The translations under genes were made by a program, and so were the position numbers. DNA of 64,000 nt, taken from Niabella sp. (GTDB lineage Bacteria; Bacteroidota; Bacteroidia; Chitinophagales; Chitinophagaceae). Under the pieces are notes generated by a model that worked only from the letters and a program-made list of their open reading frames with translations, had not been told where the DNA came from and made no database searches. The stretch covers positions 228,179 to 292,178 of the forward strand of contig JAGIAT010000012.1 in the NCBI GenBank assembly GCA_017744715.1. The letters are read 5' to 3'. Shown here one piece after another: positions 1 through 8,540 of the stretch (the first letter of the stretch is position 1; each line of letters opens with the position of its first letter).

Positions 1-3000
1 AAAAGAAGGCGGTTTCGTTCATGTTTTTACGGATTTGTGTTTCGGGTGCTGATGCTGGTCGGTCCTGCTGAACCTCCGCAGCCTGGTTTTTTACTTCAAC
101 AATCCCTTTACCATCCGCCGCCGTCGGTGCCGGTGCCGCCTGCATACGGCTTACCGACCCGGTGATAGCACTTTTCTTCTGTTTGCCATAAGCCGTTACC
201 ACAACCTCATCCATTGCAGCCTCGCTTATGGCCAGGCCTCCGATAGGACCGGCCCACCCATCTGTTAGGATCTGGTCATACCGTTTGTCAAAATGCTGAT
301 GGTCGTAATGAATGGTTTGTTTGGCAAGTGCGTACACCGTGCTAAAGTTAACACCCGTATTCCAGTTGCTGTAGCTATAACGGGCATTCCAGATAAGGGG
401 CGTTCGCCATTGATGCGGGTAAAACTGGTCAAGTGACGCATCATACATACTGGCCAGTAGCTCTGCGGCTACCTTGTCTCCTTTGTAGCCACTCAGTTTT
501 ACGCTCCATTTTTCTTCCGCACCTGGTAAGGTCTTGTCGCGGAAGGTTTCATAGGTGATCTTTAGCGCTTTATTGCTCCAGGGAACCATGACCGTGTTGT
601 CGCTATTAAAAAAGCGGTTGTTTTTTACAAACATGTAGCTGACCGCATATCCTCCCCGGTCGGCCTCTGTTGCGCCGAAATCGAATTGTTTAATCCCGCT
701 GTTGAGCGTTGTGTAGGTATAGGTCGTTTTTTCTTTGGTAAGGCCCTGTACCAGGAAGATATCCGGTGCGGAGCTGCCGATCCGGATCGAGGTCTTTTGA
801 CCGGGTTCGATCGCTTCCGGCGCAATCGCCCAAAGATATTGCGGGTAAGCCGGGTTTTGCTGATGTTCATCATATACTTCTGTATACCGGATGTCCTTCA
901 CCTCGTTGCCATCTTTATCTTTTGCTGTAATGGTGATGGCGTAGTAACCGGCGGGCGGCACCGCGGCAGACAAACCGAACGTTCCTGTGGAATCTGTTGG
1001 TCCTGTTTGCACTAATACCTCCTTGTCTTTGGCCCAGTTTGCCGGTTCCTGCTCGTTCCGGTAAATATCATTGGGGAAGTAGTGCACATAGTTTTCCTTG
1101 GTCATTACGAACTGATCGGGCTGTTCCCATAGGCGGTTTCTTAAGAGCCTGGGTTCAGGTTTGAGCCTTGTGATAGCCACCTGGATATCGGCCTTTTCAA
1201 ATCCGCCGGCCATGTTTTCTGTACGGATCCTGAGGGTTTTTAACTGCTGAAGCGGGAGCCTGGCCGGGATGGTCGCTTTTATCAGGAGTGATTTATACCC
1301 AATAGAGACTCTTTTTTCCCCGCTTCGTACCTCCCCGTTGATATCGGTTACATCTGCATGCACCCGATAGTCGAATACCGGCTCCATTTTAGGGTCAACA
1401 GAAGGGTCGGGGAGGGCCGTAAAGATTACGGTGAATTTTCCGTTGGCATCGGTCACCGCCTCGCCGTGTGCAATTTCTGTTTGCTGAGGATTTACGGGCC
1501 ACCAATAGCGGGCAAAGATCCAGGGATAAGGAAATCTTGCCTGGCGTATCACGCGATAGCGCACTTTTGCGCCATCCACTGCATTGCCGGCATATGCTTT
1601 TGCAATACCGCTTACCCGGATGGTTTCATTTAACTTATAGGTCCCTTTCATTTCTTCAAAGTCGGCAAGAAAGGTAGGACGCTTGTATTCTTCCATTTTA
1701 AACGATGCAGTGCCCTGAGGTGTGGAAATGCTGAAATGGCCGTTCAGTCCGCCTTCCGGGAGCTTAAAGTTGCCGTTAAAAGAACCAAATTCGTTGGTGG
1801 TAACTTCCAGGCCCGATACTTTCTGATGATTGGCGTCATACAGGGTAACCGTGGTTTTGAAGGCAGGGAGGATCGTGGATCGTTTTTCTGTGGGGTCATG
1901 GCTTACGGCGATGCCCTTAAAGTATACGGTTTGCCCGGGCCGGTAAAGGCTCCGGTCGGTGAAAAGAAACACGGTATTTCTTTTTTTCCGGTCGGTGGTC
2001 TCGTAGTCATTATAGTAGTAATAACCATAATTGGCTTCATCCATGAAAAAGCGTTCGTTGCGGTAAGAAATATCCAGCAGGTAGTTGCCGCCTCTTCTGA
2101 TCTTTGCCTGGGATTCAGGATCAGCAGCCCTAAAAACAAAATGCCCGTTTTTATCAGTAGTTGCATCACCTATTTCGGTGTTTATATAGGAACTGGATTT
2201 ATAGTCATATGTTTTCTGCCAGATCGTAACCGCGGCGGCAGGCAGTGGCTGACCGCTGTTACGGTCCAGCACAAAGAAGTCGTTTTTGTTATTTACATAG
2301 CTGATATTGGATATATACACCAGTTGAAAGGCCAGAATGTTCTTTTCATCTGAGAAGTCTTTGTTAAGAGAGGTTACTATATAATATTCGCCTGCTGCAA
2401 GCCCGTCTGCCTTTACTTCTGCACTATGGTGTCTGTGATCGGCTGCTGCAGGAAGGGCCTGCTGCCATTCACTGACCGGTGTTGCGGATGTTAGCATACC
2501 CCAGTACCGCTCTTTTCCGTTACGGTCTGTTATGGATGTTTTCAGCGCATCAGTAGCTTTTATTACACGCAGATAAACGACGGGTGTATTCCTGTAAGAT
2601 ACCAGTATCCGGAATGGGGCGTCAGGCAGGGTTACCTTTTCCATCTGGAAGCTGAATTCCGGTTGTTTGATCTGCTGCAGCAGGTTATGGGCATTTGCGC
2701 GGCCTTCGCTGTTTTCAGGGCTGCTTACAATGGACTCCAGGATGTCCCGCGCGCGGATTATATCCCTATTCTCCGGGTTTTTATTGTTGCCGGGTAACTG
2801 TGCCTGATTGTAATGCCATTGTGCCATCAGGAACCGCGCCTGCTGTGCAGCGGGCTGGGCAGCAGGCGCGGTTCCTGCTATTTTTCCCAATGCCTGGTTA
2901 TAAAGTGTTTCCTTGTCAGGATGAACCGAGTTTTGATAAACGAACTGGATCCGGCTGATGTCAGCGTCGATCAATGCATCCGGTTCCCGGTCGTTTAGGT

Positions 3001-3778
3001 GAAACCGGAGCAGTTCCTGGTAAAGCTGCAGGGCTTTAAATGATAAGGATAGGGTATCCCGGGTCTCAAACCGGGTTTTCACAAAGTCTGCAGCCGGTGC
3101 AAATGCCGCCGGCTGGTTGATCTCAAATGTATAGGCCGGCTGCGTAATTGATCGTTCGGGGTTTTGGAAATAGCTGAGTGCCCGGAACGCCAGCAGATCG
3201 TAAAGCGTAGGGCGCAAGTTCCGCGTATTGCCTTTTTCAATAAGCGCGTCATAATCTTCCAGCCGCACACGGCGCAGCAACGCCTCATCCTTCAGGGATT
3301 GCAGGTACAGGTTGCTGATCTTTTGCGTAAAATCATCTACGGTCCAGGTGGCCGGATCCGATTTTTGAAAACCGGCCGTATTGCTACGGTTATAAAGTTT
3401 ATACCGGTTCTGATTGAAATAAGCCTGGTATACCCCGGCCAGGTAACTATTGAGCAAAGCCTTTACGGCCCCCTGGCTGCCCGCTATTTCTTTTTCCAGC
3501 TCCATAATACTGGTAAGCGCATTGTTTTCGCGGTTCTCATTTTGAAGCCGGTTCATATAGGTTAGGATTTTTACCAATTGCGCCTCCTGGCGGTCGGCTT
3601 TTGCCCGCTTGTACAGGGTTTTAACGGTTGCCAGTGCAGATGCAGGGAGTCCTTTGTTGATATATTGTTCAACGGTCTTCCATTCCGGTTCATAATTTTT
3701 GATCGTTTGTGCGTTTGGTTTCATACAGGTAAACAGGATAATCAGTAATAAAAAGATGCCACTGTTCAGTACTTTCAT
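1..3778 (-). CDS. Alpha-2-macroglobulin family protein, C-terminus cut off by the window
   Basis: The frame is open from an ATG at 3778 to the window edge, giving about 1259 residues and no stop. It starts with a signal peptide (MKVLNSGIFLLLIILFTCM). The middle contains the MG2 signature FTDRSLYRPGQTVYFKG, which identifies the macroglobulin superfamily: large secreted or periplasmic proteins thought to trap proteases or guard the envelope. Several further beta-sandwich (MG-type) stretches follow. Near the window edge (bases 214-143) lies DEVVVTAYGKQKKSAITGSV, a sequence typical of SusC-type TonB receptors, followed by NMNETAFF, the usual opening of the next conserved A2M block. The thioester and complement-like regions would lie outside the window. 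The pcm gene is divergent. Family call is firm; physiological role is unknown. Confidence 0.9.
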   Translation of the reverse strand, partial: MKVLNSGIFLLLIILFTCMKPNAQTIKNYEPEWKTVEQYINKGLPASALATVKTLYKRAKADRQEAQLVKILTYMNRLQNENRENNALTSIMELEKEIAGSQGAVKALLNSYLAGVYQAYFNQNRYKLYNRSNTAGFQKSDPATWTVDDFTQKISNLYLQSLKDEALLRRVRLEDYDALIEKGNTRNLRPTLYDLLAFRALSYFQNPERSITQPAYTFEINQPAAFAPAADFVKTRFETRDTLSLSFKALQLYQELLRFHLNDREPDALIDADISRIQFVYQNSVHPDKETLYNQALGKIAGTAPAAQPAAQQARFLMAQWHYNQAQLPGNNKNPENRDIIRARDILESIVSSPENSEGRANAHNLLQQIKQPEFSFQMEKVTLPDAPFRILVSYRNTPVVYLRVIKATDALKTSITDRNGKERYWGMLTSATPVSEWQQALPAAADHRHHSAEVKADGLAAGEYYIVTSLNKDFSDEKNILAFQLVYISNISYVNNKNDFFVLDRNSGQPLPAAAVTIWQKTYDYKSSSYINTEIGDATTDKNGHFVFRAADPESQAKIRRGGNYLLDISYRNERFFMDEANYGYYYYNDYETTDRKKRNTVFLFTDRSLYRPGQTVYFKGIAVSHDPTEKRSTILPAFKTTVTLYDANHQKVSGLEVTTNEFGSFNGNFKLPEGGLNGHFSISTPQGTASFKMEEYKRPTFLADFEEMKGTYKLNETIRVSGIAKAYAGNAVDGAKVRYRVIRQARFPYPWIFARYWWPVNPQQTEIAHGEAVTDANGKFTVIFTALPDPSVDPKMEPVFDYRVHADVTDINGEVRSGEKRVSIGYKSLLIKATIPARLPLQQLKTLRIRTENMAGGFEKADIQVAITRLKPEPRLLRNRLWEQPDQFVMTKENYVHYFPNDIYRNEQEPANWAKDKEVLVQTGPTDSTGTFGLSAAVPPAGYYAITITAKDKDGNEVKDIRYTEVYDEHQQNPAYPQYLWAIAPEAIEPGQKTSIRIGSSAPDIFLVQGLTKEKTTYTYTTLNSGIKQFDFGATEADRGGYAVSYMFVKNNRFFNSDNTVMVPWSNKALKITYETFRDKTLPGAEEKWSVKLSGYKGDKVAAELLASMYDASLDQFYPHQWRTPLIWNARYSYSNWNTGVNFSTVYALAKQTIHYDHQHFDKRYDQILTDGWAGPIGGLAISEAAMDEVVVTAYGKQKKSAITGSVSRMQAAPAPTAADGKGIVEVKNQAAEVQQDRPASAPETQIRKNMNETAFF

Positions 3779-3943
3779 ATAAAGACGTTTATTAATGGAT
3801 GCGCTGTCCTGTAAAATTACATAAACCCCGCGCATTTACCGATGGTAACGGAATACAGGTGCAGAACGCAACAGGAAGGGCATTTCAGAAGGGAATGGGG
3901 ATAAGATTTAGCGGATATATGTGCCAAATAAGCCAGGCTTTTT

Positions 3944-3951
3944 TACATTTG
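3944..3951 (+). promoter_or_regulatory. Bacteroidetes -7 promoter box for pcm
   Basis: TACATTTG matches the TAnnTTTG -7 consensus of Bacteroidetes sigma-A promoters. It ends only 7 bases before the pcm ATG at 3959, so the transcript would have almost no 5' leader. No convincing TTTG -33 box was seen. Confidence 0.6.
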
Positions 3952-3958
3952 CACTCTT

Positions 3959-4615
3959 ATGAGGAGGACGTTAGAAGATACATACAGGCATAAGGGATTA
4001 AGAAAAAAGCTGGTAGAAGTAATAAAAGAAAAGGGCATAACAGATGAAGCGGTGCTGGAAGCTATGAACACCATTCCCCGCCATTTCTTTTTGGATTCGG
4101 CCTTTGATGATGTGGCCTATGAGGACCGGGCGTTCCCGATTGGTGAGGGACAAACCATTTCTCAGCCGTATACAGTGGCGTATCAATCGCAGCTGCTGGA
4201 AACTGTATCCGGACAAAAAGTGCTGGAGATTGGTACGGGAAGTGCGTACCAGGCGGTGGTACTGGCAAAAATGGGATTAAAAGTATTTACGATCGAACGT
4301 CAGAAAAAGCTATTTGAGGAAAACAAAAAATTTACCTATCTTAAACAATTTCCATTTATAAAATTTTTTTATGGAGATGGTTACCAGGGATTGCCCACCT
4401 ACGGGCCGTTTGACCGGGTGATCATTACAGCAGCGGCACCGGCCATTCCTCCAAAACTGGTGGAACAATTGAAGCCGGGTGGTATGATGGTGATACCTGT
4501 AGGAGCGGGGGATGTGCAGCAGATGCGGCGGATCATAAAACAGACGGACGGCACGGTAAAGGAAGAGCTGTTCGATAATTTTTCGTTTGTGCCGATGCTT
4601 GCAGGCAAAAACTAA
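3959..4615 (+). CDS. pcm: Protein-L-isoaspartate O-methyltransferase
   Basis: This 218-residue protein repairs damaged proteins by methylating isoaspartyl residues with S-adenosylmethionine in the cytoplasm. The SAM-binding motif VLEIGTGSAYQAVVLAKMG lies near residues 83-101, and the N-terminal block FLDSAFDDVAYEDRAFPIG...GQTISQPY is the family's substrate-side signature. Length fits the family (about 210-220). The next in-frame ATG would delete conserved N-terminal helix sequence, so 3959 is the better start. The LysE-type gene begins 10 bases downstream, suggesting one transcript. Confidence 0.95.
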   Translation: MRRTLEDTYRHKGLRKKLVEVIKEKGITDEAVLEAMNTIPRHFFLDSAFDDVAYEDRAFPIGEGQTISQPYTVAYQSQLLETVSGQKVLEIGTGSAYQAVVLAKMGLKVFTIERQKKLFEENKKFTYLKQFPFIKFFYGDGYQGLPTYGPFDRVIITAAAPAIPPKLVEQLKPGGMMVIPVGAGDVQQMRRIIKQTDGTVKEELFDNFSFVPMLAGKN

Positions 4616-4625
4616 ATGATAAATC

Positions 4626-5318
4626 GTGAGTGAACAACAGGCAGGAGGCTTGGTGAAGATTTTTTTTACGGGAATGCTCGTAAGCTTTCTCGGATCGTTG
4701 CCGCTGGGCACATTAAATATCGCGGCGATGCAGATTGCGATCAGCCAGTCTGTTAAAAATGCGCTGTTGTTTTCTTTGGGCTCGCTTACCGCAGAGGTGG
4801 TGTATGTGCGGCTGTCGCTGGTGGCGATGGATTGGGTGCGTAAGCAGGAAAAAATCTTCCGGTTGCTGGAATGGTTAACCCTGCTGATCATTGTGGCGCT
4901 GGCTGTTTCCAGCCTGTATGCGGCCATGCATCCTTCCGGGGGAAAGAATGTGATCTTAAACAATAACCTTCCGTCTTATCTGCTGGGCCTCACTATGAGT
5001 GCGGTTAATCCGGTACAGATTCCCTTCTGGTTTGGATGGAGCACCGTGTTGTTTACAAAAAATGTGCTGAAACCCAAAGCCTCTTATTACAATTTTTATA
5101 TTGTAGGTATCGGTTTGGGTACCTTATTGGGAAATTGTGTATTCATTTTTGGCGGCCGGCTGATCGCCGGTAAGATCCAGAATAACCAGTCACTGATGAA
5201 CTATATCATCGGCGGGGTGTTCGTCATAACAGCCCTTATACAGGCCTGGCGGATGTTTATCAAAAAGAAAGATATCAGCGCCAAGCTCCATGAAACGGAA
5301 CCCGAAAAGGACCAATAA
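4626..5318 (+). CDS. LysE/RhtB-family exporter
   Basis: A 230-residue integral membrane protein with about six hydrophobic segments. The N-terminal block FTGMLVSFLGSLPLGTLNIA, with its glycine/proline-rich first helix, is characteristic of the LysE/RhtB family, which exports amino acids or similar small metabolites by secondary transport. The substrate cannot be read from the sequence. The frame opens with GTG at 4626; a TTG or GTG a few codons later is possible because the first residues (MSEQQAGG) are not hydrophobic. It follows pcm closely and is probably co-transcribed with it. The C-terminus is charged and cytoplasmic. Confidence 0.8.
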   Translation: MSEQQAGGLVKIFFTGMLVSFLGSLPLGTLNIAAMQIAISQSVKNALLFSLGSLTAEVVYVRLSLVAMDWVRKQEKIFRLLEWLTLLIIVALAVSSLYAAMHPSGGKNVILNNNLPSYLLGLTMSAVNPVQIPFWFGWSTVLFTKNVLKPKASYYNFYIVGIGLGTLLGNCVFIFGGRLIAGKIQNNQSLMNYIIGGVFVITALIQAWRMFIKKKDISAKLHETEPEKDQ

Positions 5319-5332
5319 CCGTATGCCCGGCA

Positions 5333-5938
5333 TTAATAAATATTAGGGCAACATGCAGCCAGTTCCTTTTGCATACGTTGCTTCCAGCCCCTGCCATTTC
5401 TTTTGTTCAGGTAATCAGCGGTTAGCTGTTTGTAGTATGCATCAGCTTTTTCCTCAATCGGAGCAAGCGTGCAATAAAAACTGGTGTAGATGCCATACCT
5501 GGCCTGTATGCTGTCTTTTTTCAGGTCGTTTGAATCATATATCGGAAGGCCATAGAATATAAAGGTGACGGAATCTTTTTTTATATCGCTCTCTGCCCGC
5601 TTTTTTGTTTCCCGGATAATTTCCTTATACTGCTGATGGGTTTTGTAAATGCCTGTAAGCCCCAGTACCACAAAAAACAAGGCCGCCATACACTGCAGGA
5701 TGGATGCGGTCTTTAGAAATATGAGGATAAAGGAACGCTTCCGGGAAATGATGAATGCAAGGGTAAAAGCAAACAGGAGCAATGCCAGGTATAAAAGAAA
5801 TAAAGGGTGCCATTCCACCTGCTTTACCAGGTACGCAATATCAAAGGACAGCGGATAACTAAAAACGTAGTAGCTGCAAATGATCAAAGCACACATCAGC
5901 AGGGCGGTGATCAGGGTCAGGCAAATGGCTCTTTTCAT
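5333..5938 (-). CDS. Hypothetical membrane protein
   Basis: I do not recognise this 201-residue protein. Three hydrophobic segments are visible (about residues 5-27, 45-65 and 72-98), followed by a soluble basic/acidic tail of about 100 residues rich in Lys, Tyr and Asp and ending with a Cys pair (AACCPNIY). The gene stands alone: it converges with the LysE-type gene (14 bases between the stops), and a predicted terminator separates it from the Fe-S protein gene upstream on the same strand. No catalytic motif was seen. A real gene is likely because coding composition is consistent throughout and the start has a clean hydrophobic N-terminus. Confidence 0.65.
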   Translation of the reverse strand: MKRAICLTLITALLMCALIICSYYVFSYPLSFDIAYLVKQVEWHPLFLLYLALLLFAFTLAFIISRKRSFILIFLKTASILQCMAALFFVVLGLTGIYKTHQQYKEIIRETKKRAESDIKKDSVTFIFYGLPIYDSNDLKKDSIQARYGIYTSFYCTLAPIEEKADAYYKQLTADYLNKRNGRGWKQRMQKELAACCPNIY

Positions 5939-6049
5939 ATCTGTTCAGATGCAGAAACGTGTACTTTTCCACACACCGGGTTGGTTCAATGCCCGATTTT
6001 ATACGACCGGTGCTGTTTTCATCCGGTAATAGATGCACCACCGGTTGCC

Positions 6050-6100
6050 CAAAAAAGAGTATCCGCTATACCTGCATTCCAGTTCAGGTGATAGCGGATA
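6050..6100 (-). terminator. Intrinsic terminator of the Fe-S oxidoreductase gene
   Basis: Arms TATCCGCTAT (6060-6069) and ATAGCGGATA (6091-6100) are perfect complements. Inner arms ACCTG/CAGGT extend the stem past a one-base bulge. Read on the minus strand the stem is followed by CTCTTTTTTGG. It lies 105 bases beyond the stop of the gene at 6205. The rest of 5939-6204 shows only a small CGGAGG/CCTCCG hairpin (6155-6174). Confidence 0.65.
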
Positions 6101-6204
6101 ATAAGTGCGGAACGTTAAAGGGGGCGGTTTGAATAGCATAACCTGCCTTGTCATCGGAGGTTGTATGGCCTCCGGACTGAGGAGCTTAAAAGTGAAACAT
6201 AAAA

Positions 6205-7527
6205 CTACATCGTTTGTGTCCAGGCATCCCGGTCGTCCGGGCTGAACTTCCATGGGGCGAAATTATTCTCCACGTTACTGAACATCGTATTCCATTCCTG
6301 GGGTGCATTGCTTTCTTCCATCACCAGGTATCGGCGCAGCTGAAGAATGATATCAAGCGGGTTGATGCTTACCGGGCATTCCTGTACACAGGCATTACAG
6401 GTAGTGCAGGCCCGCAGCTCCTCCACCGAAATATAATCATGCAGCAGGCTTTTACCGTCATCTTTCCATTCTTTATTTTGCTGGATGTTTTTACCCATTT
6501 CCTCTGCGCGGTCGCGGGTATCCATCATGATCTTACGGGGCGATAATTGTTTTCCGGTGATATTGGCCGGGCAGGCAGCACTGCAGCGTCCGCATTCGGT
6601 ACAACTGTAGGCGTCCAGCAGGTTCTTCCAGCTCAGATCCGTTACATCTTTTGCCCCAAAGCGCGAAGGCGGGGCCGCATCGGCCGGTGCCAGCTCCGGT
6701 TGCATGGCGTATAATACTTCGTTTTGTACCGTAGGCATATTCTCCATTTCACCCATGGGTTGTAACCGGGCATAATAGGCATTGGGAAATGCCAGCAGGA
6801 TGTGCAGGTGCTTGGAGTAAGGCAGGTAATTTAAAAAAGCCAGGATGCCGATAATATGCAGCCACCAGCAGGCCCGCTCCAGCAGTTGCAGGGAACCGTC
6901 GGATAGACCGCTAAGCAAGGGCTGCAGGTATTGGGATATAATAAAGTTGCCGGTGAAATGTGCCGCATAATGCTCTGCGCCACGTGCCTGGAGCAAGGTG
7001 TCGCTGGCGTTCATGGTCAGGAACAGCGCCATCAGCACAATTTCTGTAATAAGGATATAATTGGCATCACTGCGGGGCCAGCCGTTCAGGTCCTTGCTTA
7101 AAAAGCGCCGGATCTTCAGCACATTCCTACGGATCAGGAAAATGGCACAAAAAGTAAGCACGGCCAGGGCCAGGAGTTCAAAAGCATTGATGAGGAAGGT
7201 ATAAAATCCTCCCAGTGCCCCCGCAAACAGCCGGTGCGTACCCAGTACACCATCCAGGATGATTTCGAGCACCTCGATATTAATAATAATAAAACCAGCG
7301 TATACAAAGAAATGAAGTACCCCTACCAGCGGGTTGCGGAACATCTTTTTTTGCCCCAGGGCCAGCAGCAACACATTCCTCCAGCGCTGGTCGGGGTGAT
7401 CGTTGATGGCTTCATCCCGCCCCAGGTTGATATTCCGGCGGATCTGTGTTATTTTTTTTGAAAAAAATACAACGGCGGTAATAAATAACAGTACAAATAA
7501 AATTTGTTGAGCAATTTGCATGAGCAT
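6205..7527 (-). CDS. Membrane-bound Fe-S oxidoreductase, heterodisulfide-reductase-like (HdrC/GlpC type)
   Basis: A 440-residue protein with an N-terminal membrane part (about five helices in residues 1-230) and a soluble C-terminal part with two [4Fe-4S] ferredoxin motifs, CTECGRCSAACP and CTTCNACVQECP, around residues 305-385. Such proteins move electrons between the quinone pool and a soluble CCG-domain partner. In related Bacteroidetes the gene is, from memory, usually followed by that partner; here the downstream space holds a terminator and an unrelated membrane protein. The exact donor and acceptor are unknown. The divergent neighbour is a phosphoribosyltransferase. Confidence 0.85.
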   Translation of the reverse strand: MLMQIAQQILFVLLFITAVVFFSKKITQIRRNINLGRDEAINDHPDQRWRNVLLLALGQKKMFRNPLVGVLHFFVYAGFIIINIEVLEIILDGVLGTHRLFAGALGGFYTFLINAFELLALAVLTFCAIFLIRRNVLKIRRFLSKDLNGWPRSDANYILITEIVLMALFLTMNASDTLLQARGAEHYAAHFTGNFIISQYLQPLLSGLSDGSLQLLERACWWLHIIGILAFLNYLPYSKHLHILLAFPNAYYARLQPMGEMENMPTVQNEVLYAMQPELAPADAAPPSRFGAKDVTDLSWKNLLDAYSCTECGRCSAACPANITGKQLSPRKIMMDTRDRAEEMGKNIQQNKEWKDDGKSLLHDYISVEELRACTTCNACVQECPVSINPLDIILQLRRYLVMEESNAPQEWNTMFSNVENNFAPWKFSPDDRDAWTQTM

Positions 7528-7595
7528 TCAGTTACAAAGTGCTAATTTACGGCTTCCTTTACAAGTAGAGGCATTTTGAAAGCAATTTAAACGCA

Positions 7596-8093
7596 GTGCA
7601 GGTGAAAAAATATCTATTGAATACCGAAACCGTGGAGAAGAAATTACAGCGACTGGCGCTGGAACTGATTGAAAACAATCTGGATGTGCCGGAGCTGATC
7701 CTCGTGGGTATTGAAGAACACGGTGTGGTGCTGGCAAAAAACATACAGCAGCGGATTCAAAAAAACAGTCAGATCGCTACCGAACTGCTTACCCTGAAGC
7801 TGAACAAGAAAAAGCCGGGGGCCGTAACACTGAGCCGGGAAATGGATTTTACGGGGAAAATAATTGTGCTGATTGATGATGTAACCAACAGTGGCAAAAC
7901 GCTGCTCTATGCATTAAAACCCTTTTTGAATGCCCATCCCGCCCGCATCCAAACGCTAGTACTGGTAGAGCGTACTCATACGCTGTTTCCCATTACACCT
8001 GATTATAAGGGAATTTCGTTGGCTACCACACTGCAGGACCATATTTACGTGGAGGTAGAAGGCGATAAGGTCACTGGTGCGTACCTGGCTTAG
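7596..8093 (+). CDS. Phosphoribosyltransferase-like protein (PyrR/Hpt type I fold)
   Basis: A 165-residue cytosolic protein with the 13-residue PRPP-binding motif VLIDDVTNSGKTL near residues 92-104, the hallmark of type I phosphoribosyltransferases. The overall pattern (ILVGIEEHGVVLAKNI early, then the PRPP loop, then a short hood) resembles PyrR and small purine/pyrimidine PRTases, but the base specificity cannot be read. Starts are GTG at 7596 or GTG at 7602; no ATG is near. It could act in nucleotide salvage. A regulatory PyrR role is less likely because no pyr genes are close. Confidence 0.75.
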   Translation: MQVKKYLLNTETVEKKLQRLALELIENNLDVPELILVGIEEHGVVLAKNIQQRIQKNSQIATELLTLKLNKKKPGAVTLSREMDFTGKIIVLIDDVTNSGKTLLYALKPFLNAHPARIQTLVLVERTHTLFPITPDYKGISLATTLQDHIYVEVEGDKVTGAYLA

Positions 8094-8100
8094 CTTTTTA

Positions 8101-8146
8101 GTTTCAGGTTCAACGTTTGAAGTTTCAGGTTAGATTCCGTTTCGTA
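8101..8146 (+). repeat. Dispersed intergenic repeat, TTTCAGGTT family, copy 1
   Basis: GTTTCAGGTTCAACG is followed by AAGTTTCAGGTTAGATT and CGTTTCGTA. The same order of blocks recurs at 56349-56396, with a partial copy at 63925-63945. It is non-coding and sits directly after the phosphoribosyltransferase gene. Confidence 0.6.
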
Positions 8147-8192
8147 TTCGCAGATCATTTATCGTCTATTGAATGTCAAGGTTCGCCGCTGC

Positions 8193-8450
8193 CATAACGA
8201 TTTTCATTGTGACTTTTGCGGATGTTTTGCAACCATTGCGGTTAAATCAAAACCGCTAAGAGCGCAAGGGCCGCGCAAGGTGCGCCAGGGTAGGAGCCCA
8301 TAACGTTTTCATTGTGACCATTGCGGATACTTTGCGAGCCTCGCGGTTAAACTAAACCGCTAAGAGCGCGAGGACCGCGCAAAGTGCGCCAGGATAGGAG
8401 CCCATAACAGTTTTCATTGTGCCTTTGCGACTTTCGCGGTTAAACTAAAC
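8193..8450 (+). repeat. Two and a half tandem copies of a ~105-bp intergenic repeat
   Basis: Unit 1 is 8193-8298, unit 2 is 8299-8402, and a third truncated unit is 8403-8450. Each begins CATAAC(G/A)..TTTTCATTGTG and contains GCGGTTAAA(C/T) next to AACCGCTAAGAGCGC, which can pair through GCGGTT/AACCGC. Units differ by scattered substitutions. No open reading frame of note lies in 8094-8540, and no other feature was recognised there. Confidence 0.8.
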
Positions 8451-8540
8451 TCCAAGTGCAATCAGCGTATCTGCGGCAACTATAAAAATCGCCAAAGGAA
8501 ACCGCATTCATTTACTATTGACCACATCCCAACCGCCGGC

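Noticed and set aside
1736..2353. Plus-strand frame of 205 codons opposite the macroglobulin gene
   Set aside because: The minus-strand frame is continuous and has clear macroglobulin motifs; the plus-strand translation shows no recognisable domain.
8193..8450. Tandem units as a CRISPR array
   Set aside because: Units are about 105 bp with no separate spacers, and no cas genes are in the window.
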